Below, piece by piece: positions 56,385-64,000 of a stretch of DNA of 64,000 bases. The translations under genes and the position numbers were made by a program. Numbering within the stretch: the first letter of the stretch is position 1; each line of letters opens with the position of its first letter. The notes under the pieces are model-generated. The model was given only the letters and a program-made list of their open reading frames with translations. It did not search any database and had not been told where the DNA came from. Origin of the DNA: Nansenia antarctica (taxonomy: Eukaryota > Chordata > Actinopteri > Argentiniformes > Microstomatidae); the NCBI GenBank assembly GCA_963989245.1, contig OZ022341.1, positions 56,236,655 through 56,300,654 on the forward strand, written 5' to 3'.

Positions 56385-56835
56385 AAACCTGTCCAGGACG
56401 CGTCTCTCCGGTTTCGGGTCGTTACTGTGGCAGATGGCAAAGGCCAGGTCCGGGTTGGTGGAGGTGTTCCAGCGTGCAGAGAAGAAGGTTGGAGGCTCCT
56501 TGGGGTCGTAAAGCAGTAGAGCATCAGTGTTGGAGGCCCATTCACTCAGCGTCACTCCATTAGGTGTTGTGTGGTTGTAACCCCAGTCTGTGTGCTGACA
56601 GTTGAAGTCACCTGCATAGATGGCGGGTGCAGTTATTGGTGGGAGTGACGTTGCAGACAGCTCCGATGGTGGGGGCTTGTATACGTTGACAACTGATGTT
56701 TCCTGGATTTTTGTAACCAGCCACTCGATGTTAGAGCCTGGTGGGGATTGGCTACTGGCTGACCAGCTTATTTCAGTCCGGACGAACGTTGCCACACCGT
56801 GTTGCTTGCTGTAGATGGACCCAGCGAGATGGAAC
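56385..56835 (-). pseudogene. LINE endonuclease C-terminal part
   Basis: Minus frame reads HGVATFVRTEISW, VVNVYKPPPSELS, AIYAGDFNCQHTDWGYN (catalytic DFN motif of AP-type endonucleases) and NPDLAFAIC. It joins the RT frame except for a one-base shift. The N-terminal half is lost by 5' truncation, so it is inactive. Confidence 0.8.
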
Positions 56836-56847
56836 CCACAGCTGCCC

Positions 56848-57560
56848 TGAGGTAGTGTGAGAGGAGTGAGAGTGAGAGTGATAGTCAGAGGATGAGGACG
56901 AGCAAGAGCAAGAGGACAACCAACACTACGTCCTAGGAGAACAAAAAGACGGCAACAGGGAAGGAACGTCATCGGCCAGTGTGAGGTTGAGGTTCCTGGC
57001 CAGCGAGGGGTGAACATCACCATGTGCGCAGCTATAAATCACCACGGCATCCTCCATCACCATTCAACCCCTAGCCCCTACAATAGTGCCCATCTCATCA
57101 CTTTCCTGGACACAGTACACAATATCCTCACCCCAGCCGAGCAGATGGATAGCCCAGAGCAGCCCAGGTACGTTGTCATCTGGAACAACGTGCGTTTCCA
57201 CCGGGCTGCTCTGGTCCGCAACTGGTTCATCGACCGCCCATGTTTTTCTGTTCTTCATCTGCCACCGTATTCTCCAATTTTTCTATTGAGGAGTTTTTTT
57301 CAGCTTGCCGTTGGATGGTATATGAACACAGGCCCAATGAGCGCATATCCCTGCTACAGGCAATGGAGGACGCATGATGATATAGCTGCTGAAGCATGTC
57401 AGGGATGGATCCGTCATGCTAGGCGATACTTTCCCCGCTGCTTGGCCAGAGAACATTGCCTGTGATGTTGATGAGGTCCTGTTTTTTCTATTGTTTCTTT
57501 CTGTATGAAGAATTTTTCTAATCCAACTGTGTTTGCTGAGATGTATACAGTATTTCAGAA
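56848..57560 (+). pseudogene. IS630/Tc1-type transposase relic
   Basis: The frame from about 56940 reads GQRGVNITMCAAINHHGILH, RYVVIWNNVRFHRAALVRNW (DDE_3 core, with Asn where the second Asp is usual: WDN to WNN), and LPPYSPI. After a frame change it continues as AAEACQGWIRHARRYFPRCL. The N-terminus and part of the core are lost. The polyadenylation-like AATAAA at 57559 follows. Probably part of a larger element whose left end is near 53139. Confidence 0.72.
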
Positions 57561-58175
57561 TAAAAAGGTTCTATTCTATTCTTGTACTTGTGTTTTATAT
57601 TTGAGTATGAAAACATAGTTTATAACAGGCTACTGTACGTATGTAGTGTAACGCTGAAAATGCAAAAGGCCTACTGATAATCTTATCATAGTACTGTTTT
57701 CCGCTGATCACAGTGTTTTAGAAGTGTCTATTCATTTGATGGTGTGTGTGTGTCATTTGATGACAACATTTAATTTTGAGAAGATATAACATTATTTTGA
57801 ATGCAGTGTTTGCTTTTGCAAGAGATTTGTCACAAATCCAAATCATTTGTGGAGTTTGGGGTTTTTGTGTGTGAGTTTTTGGATTTGTGTTTAGAGTTAA
57901 GAGAAAATGAGCCATGCTTTCAGAAAACGTGTGGAAGTATTCACTCCTCTCCTCCTCTGTTTAGTCTAGGACATGCATTGTTTATTGTAACAGTAACCAT
58001 CTATTTCGTTTCAACCTGTCTGTGGCTGCCAGAGGACGAATAGCAGCAACCATATCTGCTTTGCTTGTTTGTGTAACAGCAGACTGTGAGAAGTCCCAGT
58101 GCAATTGTCTGAGTTTGTAATGTAACTCCCCCCCCCCCCCACCCCACCCTCTCTCTCTCTCTCTCTGTCCTGTAG
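57561..58175 (+). other. slc16a10 intron 1, 3' end
   Basis: It may include the right end of the IS630-type element. It ends in a C-run and CT repeats that form the polypyrimidine tract of exon 2. Confidence 0.4.
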
Positions 58176-58320
58176 CGTGGGTGGGCTCTCTCTCCATGGG
58201 GATGATCTTCTTCTGCTCTCCCATCGTCAGCGTGTTCACAGACCTGCTGGGCTGCAGGGTGACGGCCGTGGGCGGGGCTGCCGTGGGCCTGCTGGGGCTA
58301 CTGGCCAGCTCCTTCGTCAA
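58176..58320 (+). CDS. slc16a10: slc16a10 exon 2: TM2-TM3
   Basis: This 145-bp exon has a CT-rich polypyrimidine tract and TGTAG acceptor, and a GTGCGT donor. Spliced to exon 1 it continues in frame as A-WVGSLSMGMIFFCSPIVSV and then a second hydrophobic stretch (TAVGGAAVGLLGLLASSF). These match TM2 and TM3 of MCT8/MCT10, with MCT10-like details such as GSLSMGM. The exon starts in phase 1 and ends in phase 2, consistent with both neighbours. It lies about 23.8 kb from exon 1 because intron 1 is filled with transposable elements. The acceptor tract is unusually long: a C-run at 58126-58140 followed by CT repeats. Confidence 0.93.
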
Positions 58321-58498
58321 GTGCGTACCAGTACTACCTGCCATCCTCTCCCTCTTCTGTCTGTGACTCAGCACTCTCCCATAACAGGATAAAGGGACTA
58401 CAGCAGCTCAAGGCTCCCCCGAAGCTTTCTCTTTCTAATCATCTCTGGGATGGCATAATCCCCAAATCGGTCATTAATCTACATCAATCCACATCAAT

Positions 58499-58532
<34 letters not shown>

Positions 58533-59078
58533 AGGAACTACCTCCACAGAAATTACCTCCACATACATTACCTATACATACTTATCACAGTGCTGCTTAT
58601 CAATCATAATTCCGCATGACTTGTCCTCATGGATAATAATTAATGAAGACAGTTGAAACTGTTCCAGTGCCCATAAACGAATAGCCCCACCCATGTGTTA
58701 TCAGGGACTTGCCCAGCCTAGCAGTTGTGATGGCCGTAGCTCTCTAAGAGACCTGAAATTGGTCCCGGGCTCCTGTCTGTTAGCAGGTCCAACTCATCCC
58801 TGACTGACCTACTCATTTAGACATTTCATCAGTAACAACAGTCACTGATTCCTGACGTGGAGGATTTTAAGGTAAACAAACACAGACCACAGATCCCCCC
58901 CCCCCTTTCCCCAAGTAGCATCAGTGACTCATTCATCTTCAACAGAGGTATCTGTTCTGTTTTCCTTAAACTGAACACTCAAGTTGGTCAGCTGGTTGTG
59001 TTGTGCGGGGAGCTCGGTGTACACTAACACACGACTGTAGGGAATTCACGTTGCGACTCTCCCCTCTGTCCCCCGCAG
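58321..59078 (+). other. slc16a10 intron 2
   Basis: 758 bp, GT-AG, with a CA microsatellite at 58501-58530 and a C-run at 58895. No gene. Confidence 0.85.
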
Positions 59079-59508
59079 GACCCTGGGCCCCCTGTACTTC
59101 ACGTACGGTATTGTGTTTGCCACCGGCTGTTCCTTCGCCTATCAGCCCAGCCTGGTGATCCTGGGCCACTACTTCAAGAAGCGCCTGGGCCTGGTCAACG
59201 GCATCGTGACGGCGGGCAGCAGCGCCTTCACCGTCACCCTGCCCTTCCTGCTGTCCGGCCTGCTGGAGAAGGTCGGCCTGCAGAACACCATGCGTGTCCT
59301 CAGCATCCTCATGTTCATCCTCATGTTGGCAGGCTTCACCTACAGGCCCCTTATGCCTGCGCCCGCCAGCGTCACCAGCAGCGGCCGACGCTGCCCCCCC
59401 ATGAGCAAGGTGTTCAACATCAACATCTGGAAGTCCCTGGGATACCGCATCTGGGCCTTCGGCATCCCCGCGGCCCTCTACGGATACTTTGTGCCTTATG
59501 TTCACTTG
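59079..59508 (+). CDS. slc16a10: slc16a10 exon 3: TM4 to about TM7
   Basis: This 430-bp exon has a CCCCGCAG acceptor and a TTG|GTGAGT donor in phase 0. It brings the total to 308 codons with no stop. It contains the family block YFKKRLGLVNGIVTAGSS between TM4 and TM5, the preceding CSFAYQPSLVILGHY, the TYRPL boundary before the central cytosolic loop, and YGYFVPYVHL at the start of TM7. The central loop is short and basic. The next exon would be expected to start with the residues after VHL, but it lies beyond base 64000, so the gene is partial here. No frameshift or missing family residue is visible. Exon GC content is clearly higher than that of the flanking introns. Confidence 0.93.
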
Positions 59509-59924
59509 GTGAGTTGTTGTTTTGTGGACCTGGTCGATACATGTGTTTTGTTTGTGTCTTTTTTTCCCTTTTATCTCATGTTTTTGTGATATCTAGGAAT
59601 GTGACTTGTGTTTGCTTGTGTCCGTCAAAGGTAACTCTTTTCGGAAAAATATACTATTGAAAAACCGTCATATGACTTAACTTGGCTAGGAGGGGTGTGA
59701 AAGCTAAGAGAGGACATCACCCCATTTCCCAGTACTCCTTCATGGTGTGTTTTAGATATTTGTCTCTCTGGGTGAGACGTCAGAGGAAGGTGGGGGTGAG
59801 GGGTCAGTAGAACTAGAGCTTCACGACCAGATACAAAAACACATATTACAGTCATTAGGCCATGAGTGTGAAAGTTGAGCAGAGGGAAAGTCTACACGTT
59901 AGCTATGCAGAGCTTCATGCCTGT

Positions 59925-59958
<34 letters not shown>

Positions 59959-60340
59959 AGTTTTACAGTTTGACCTGTTTTGAAGCTTGGGTTTGTTTTT
60001 ATAACTCAAAAATCAGACTTCCTAGGGCACAAGCTAGTTGTTTTTTTAAACCCCCCCCACCCCCACCCCCGTTTGCCTGCCCTAGCAATGTGCTCTGTTT
60101 AACTGATTGTCATAAATATTATTCATGCCCCTCATACTCTCGATTGAATACCAACAATCTGTGTGTTATTAAGCTGCTAATCTATTGGCTGATCATCAGT
60201 GGATAACTTGGATACACACAAAAAACATTTATCCTATTTCAGCTTTTTTAGGCGTTGAATAGTGGCTTTTAAGTTCTGCTTGCACGTCATTTACTGGGAT
60301 ATGTATTTAATGTGGCACATTTGTCTTACTGGTGAGGAGT
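59509..60340 (+). other. slc16a10 intron 3, start
   Basis: GT microsatellite at about 59921-59956. No gene or element recognised. Confidence 0.6.
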
Positions 60341-60344
60341 AAGA

Positions 60345-60900
60345 CTATGGCTGGGTTGCACTAACCTGGTTTAAAACTAATCCTGGTTTAAATCAGGGCT
60401 TATCTACTAATCCTGTTGCACCAAACTTTAATCCTATCTTAAACCTGGTTTAAACCTGGTTTAAATCAAGTCTGTTGCACCAGTAATTTTAAACCTAGTT
60501 TAAACCTGGATTAGCAATTATATTTAAACCACCCCTGGAGGAGGTTTATGTTAGGTTTATTTCAGTTTTAATGACAACATGGCTGCATATCTTCGCTGGA
60601 TGAGAATAAAGGAAAGAGTTTCTCGCAGGAAAATTCAAGACAGATGTGGGGTAGTGGTGGTCTAGTGGATAGTGGATAGTGGTCTAGTGGATAGTGAGTT
60701 GGACTTGTGATCGGAAGGTTGTGACTTCAAATCCCACCTGAAACCACACCACTACTAGTGTGCCCTTGAGTAAGGCACTTAGCCCTCAGTTACTCCAGGG
60801 GGAATGTCCCTGTAATTCGTAATTGTAAATCGCTTTGGATTAAAAGCGTCTGCAAAATTAAATTAAAAAATTAAAGACAGATTAAACCCAATTGAATTTT
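60345..60900 (+). pseudogene. Harbinger-like end and transposase start, split by a SINE
   Basis: The left end GGGTTGCACTAACCTGGTTT is followed by iterated TAAACCTGGTTTAAA motifs. The ATG at 60580 then reads MAAYLRWMRIKERVSRRKIQ. The SINE 60646-60873 interrupts it, after which the same frame could continue as RLNPIEFY. The basic start resembles PIF/Harbinger transposases. No catalytic part was found downstream. Confidence 0.5.
60646..60873 (+). mobile_element. tRNA-derived SINE with 9-bp duplication
   Basis: It is flanked by AAGACAGAT (60637-60645, 60874-60882). The A-box part is duplicated internally (GGTCTAGTGGATAGTG twice). B box GGTTGTGACTTCAAATCCC. The 3' end is A/T-rich. Confidence 0.82.
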
Positions 60901-61429
60901 ATTACATTTTAATTTTAATAATAATTTTATTGTGATATAATTTTATAGTGATATAAAGTGAATAATTCAATTATGAGTTTTCCCAATGGTATAGCTTTAC
61001 AAAATACTGTTTACTGTCATATACCTCAATGGGAAGGTTGCACCAGCTATCAAGCATGGAAGTGAGAGGAACTCTCAAACGCCCTCCAGCATGTCTACTA
61101 CCTACATGGATTGTACAGTATTCAGAACCATCTTCAAACCAATATGAATAATGAATACACAATGAATCAATAATGTGATTGATTTAGCTGTTCATATTAT
61201 AGGGTCTGATATCTATTTCATATGCAATGTCCTGTCCTTTTTACACATACTCAGTATTTTGTTCCCCTCAAAAGTAACACTGCATTGAACCTGAGATTTA
61301 CTAATTCATATTACACAGAGATTTATGAGAGCAACATAGTTGCTAATGGAGTGCAGACTGTGTTGTCTTCTGTCAAAATATGTGACACATTCTAGTGTTT
61401 TGGTCCAAAATGTTGAGACTTTTATTTTG

Positions 61430-61710
61430 AAACACGGAAATATTTAAACGTTCAAAAATCGAAATTCACAACACAAACTCGCTAGTCAAGCCAAAATACT
61501 GTGTGGATTCGGTGAACGGATTCGGTGAGTAATCCCCACTGCTACCTAGTTAACTGTAACACTACTTTACATTGTTAGCAGGCTCACAAAACAAGCTGTG
61601 TTAGTTGACTAGCGAGTGTGTCATTGATTTTCACCAACGCGGAAATGTATTCCCCTTTTTTCTAAAGAAAAGTCGGAACATTAAATCGGATGCCGACATG
61701 CAGACCAAAG
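61430..61710. repeat. Diverged copy of the 53386 MITE
   Basis: Inverted arms AACTCGCTAGTCAA and TTGACTAGCGAGTGTGTCAT lie at about 61480 and 61610. The core TAGTCAAGCCAAAATA and ATTCGGTGAGTAAT are shared with 53386-53654. The outer arm is recognisable to GCCGACATG at 61692. Confidence 0.6.
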
Positions 61711-61718
61711 CACTATAC

Positions 61719-63322
61719 CAAGGGTGGCCAACCAGTCGGAGACTAAGAGCCCCAAAAAATTGTTGGGGTACCAGAAAGAGCCACATCATACATGCGGGCT
61801 CACAAAAGCTCTCACTCTCACACACACACACATGCAATACATTTCCAATAGGCTATGAGACCAGTGTTGTCATTTCAGCAAAGGCCAAGGTATGGCAAGG
61901 TACAGAGTGGGGGGGGTTTCCCCCCCTTGGTGGATTTTTTTTGCCAAATCAGTTGTGCAATAGTCAATTTTGGTGAGTTGTTTCTATACAATTGACTTAT
62001 ATGACATTAAGGTAATGAATAAAGGAGACAACTACAGTATGTAGGTGGTAATCTATATCTTTCCTAGCAGGCAGACTGGTTTAATCTCCTTAGAAACAAA
62101 ACATTACAGATTTAGCTATTCTCAACTGTAAATTAATTGCACTGTTAAAACACTAGTATTGTGAGACCTCACCTGTGTCCCTGTACTTGTCTCTGCTGCC
62201 CTTTGACCAAAAAAGGTCTTTATGTCCATTTTCCTTTTTTTCCCTGGCATATTTTTGTTACAGCTCACCTACTAAAAGTGAGACGATTGACAATATCAAA
62301 AACATGCTTGCACACACATATAACTTACACACAAGTTAGTTTTACTGGCCCCAATTTGGTACAATTATTACTGAAATTATTGAGTAGAGACATTGTTGAC
62401 ATACGTAAACTAGCTGTTGTAATCTTTAATGTTCGCTAACTAGCTTGTTAGAGTTAGCTTCACAATCGCGGGTGACGTTAGGTCCGTTTTTTCACTAAAA
62501 TAACATTAGAACATGTTTGACAGAACATGACATGAACTTGTTCATTAATATATTACATTTGAACCAACAGTATTATGCCGTTTATACCGTTTGTTTAACC
62601 CACCTGAATGAACGAGAATCATGGACAAGATTTTAACATTACTTGTGGCTTGTTTATTGAGGAACCGATGTCCCGCTCCACCAATGTTGCCAGATTGGGC
62701 TACTTTTGTTCACACTGGACGGGTGAATTTGGCAGCTTTTAGACTGGTTGGGCTGGAAATTGTCAAATCCCGTCTGGCAACCCTGCGCTCCACTACAGCG
62801 CCTGGCTGGTGGGGTGAGATGGAGCCGGGAGGATTTTGAGTTAATTTTGATTTACCGTTGTGTGGAGTGGATAAAATCACCAAAATGACACAACGTGATT
62901 CAGATTACATTTTCTGGGGATTTTTTTTATTTTTGAATCCAGGTATGGCGAGTGCCATAGATTGCCATACCAAAACTATGTCTATCGAGACACAGAGAGT
63001 GAGCCACGCACTTTTAATGAATGGATTAAAGAGCCGCACACAGACAGGCAAAGAGCCACATAATTTAATAATAATTAATAATAATTTTGCCATTTAGCAG
63101 ACGCCTTTATCCAAAGTGACTTACAATTACGAATTACAGGGACATTCCCCCTGGAGTAACTGAGGGCTAAGTGCCTTACTCAAGGGCACACTAGTAGTGG
63201 TGTGGTTTCAGGCGGGATTCGAACTCACAACCTTTCGATCACAAGTCCAACTCACTATCCACTAGACCACCACTACCCCCCAACCCACATGCGGCTCGCG
63301 AGCCGCGGGTTGGCCACCCCTG
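61719..63322. mobile_element. hAT-3: non-autonomous hAT-type element
   Basis: The ends CAAGGGTGGCCAACC and its inverted GGTTGGCCACCCCTG are flanked by the exact 8-bp duplication CACTATAC (61711-61718, 63323-63330). The right side carries GCGGCTCGCGAGCCGC. No transposase. The interior holds another fish repeat with TGTTGCCAGATTGGGC / GGCAACCCTG inverted ends (62680-62785), and a SINE near the right end. Confidence 0.85.
63075..63285 (-). mobile_element. tRNA-derived SINE in reverse, inside hAT-3
   Basis: Reverse of the 60646 family: CATTTAGCAGACGCCTTTAT, AGTGCCTTACTCAAGGGCAC, then the reversed B box GGGATTCGAACTCACAACC and A box CTAGACCACCACTACC. The target duplication was not resolved. Confidence 0.75.
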
Positions 63323-63330
63323 CACTATAC

Positions 63331-64000
63331 CGTGTCATATATTTGTCACTACATACCACGTGGTGGCCAATTCCAATTCCAAATGTCCTCTATGTTTTTC
63401 AATTAAGAAAATGGATAGCTGGAATTGGAATTGACCCTGACCCTGCTGCATACCAGATACAGAATTTCACAGCAACACCCTAATCTTCTAGTACATTCAG
63501 TACGGTAGAAGCTACAGTTGTGTGGTCTGTGAAAAAGTAAGTCAATATGGCATGAAGGCTTCATCTGGGGGAGAAAAATGTCTCTAGTTACAGCCGAGGC
63601 AGAGTAACATAAATCAAAGTGTTATTATTCCAGTATTCCATACCATTTATAGGATGGAAAATACGGGTCTGGAGGATCTACGCTGGAGGGTGAGCCCGTT
63701 GTGCAAGCCCGTTGTGCAGAGGGGTTCACAAGGTCCCTGTTTATTTGGACGGGATGACTTTGTTATTGGAGAGAGGTCAGTTTCCTAGCCTGTGTTGTCG
63801 TAACACTTCTTTAGTGTTCAGTGTTGTGCTACCCAGGCTGACACACGGCTAGCTAGACTCTGTCCATCCCCTGGCCCTCACTCAGGCCAGTGAGGGAGCG
63901 CAGTGTGTCAGGGACCCGACAACGCTGGCTAGGCCTTAGCGGGGAGGGCTAGCTGTTTCTCTCCATATGCTCCACATGAGTCACTCCTGTCAAAGCAAAA
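63331..64000 (+). other. slc16a10 intron 3, continuing past the window
   Basis: No exon or element recognised. Confidence 0.5.

Larger units (their letters stand above)
53988..56835 (-). mobile_element. Jockey-like LINE, 5'-truncated, with 12-bp target duplication
   Basis: It is flanked by direct repeats CCACAGCTGCCC (53976-53987 and 56836-56847). The 3' end on minus is an extremely short UTR after the stop, ending in GAA repeats. It encodes the C-terminal part of an endonuclease and a full RT region. It entered a SINE-type repeat. The duplication is perfect, so the copy is young. Confidence 0.85.

Noticed and set aside
58177..58392. Open frames overlapping exon 2 in other phases
   Set aside because: Only the phase linking exons 1 and 3 gives transporter residues.
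58966..59505. 179-residue antisense ORF over slc16a10 exon 3
   Set aside because: Open because of high GC in the exon. The sense strand is clearly the transporter with splice sites.

Overview
The window looks like teleost fish nuclear DNA. It has GT-AG introns and one vertebrate-type solute carrier gene. It also carries many fish-type transposons: BEL/Pao, Rex1, hAT, PIF/Harbinger, Tc1-like and piggyBac-like elements, tRNA-derived SINEs, and dense microsatellites. There are no bacterial operons, CRISPR arrays or rRNA genes.

The only host gene I can support is on the + strand. Three exons (33979-34327, 58176-58320, 59079-59508) join in frame to give 308 residues of a monocarboxylate-transporter-family protein, best matched to slc16a10 (MCT10/TAT1, an aromatic amino acid and thyroid hormone transporter). 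Intron 1 is about 23.8 kb. The 3' part of the gene lies beyond the window.

Upstream of the gene (1-33 kb) is a pile of transposable elements. (a) 590-2980: a composite with long inverted flanks, holding a LINE fragment and a hairpin MITE with a telomere-like loop. (b) 3753-9810: a complete BEL/Pao-type LTR retrotransposon with 404-bp LTRs, a 5-bp target duplication and one 1433-residue ORF. (c) 9901-13981: a Harbinger element with both of its genes, spoiled by mutations and by a SINE inserted in the transposase first exon. (d) 15490-19680: duplicated and palindromic repeats and Rex1/LINE pieces. (e) 20664-32941: a nested set in which a hAT element with a spliced, broken transposase contains a second hAT-type element (24376-32303), which contains a Rex1 3' fragment and a second BEL copy (25582-31835). 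Each of the three DNA/LTR levels has its own exact target-site duplication.

Intron 1 of slc16a10 carries a Tc1-like element split by a Rex1 insertion (36670-39315), another Rex-like LINE split by an LTR-like insert, a SINE-type repeat, a TTAA-flanked piggyBac-like element (48630-49613), a long-TIR MITE, a jockey-like LINE with nearly intact endonuclease-RT coding and a 12-bp target duplication (53988-56835), and an IS630/Tc1-type transposase relic. Intron 3 carries a Harbinger-like start split by a SINE, and a hAT-type element with target duplication CACTATAC (61719-63322).

The most unusual object is the two-copy BEL family. Both copies lack most of reverse transcriptase, RNase H and the integrase core. 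Even so, they keep one long reading frame joining Gag, protease, a YVDD remnant and an integrase C-terminal domain. They differ by whole repeat units in the leader and in the coiled-coil region, which suggests a mobile family that relies on enzymes supplied in trans.
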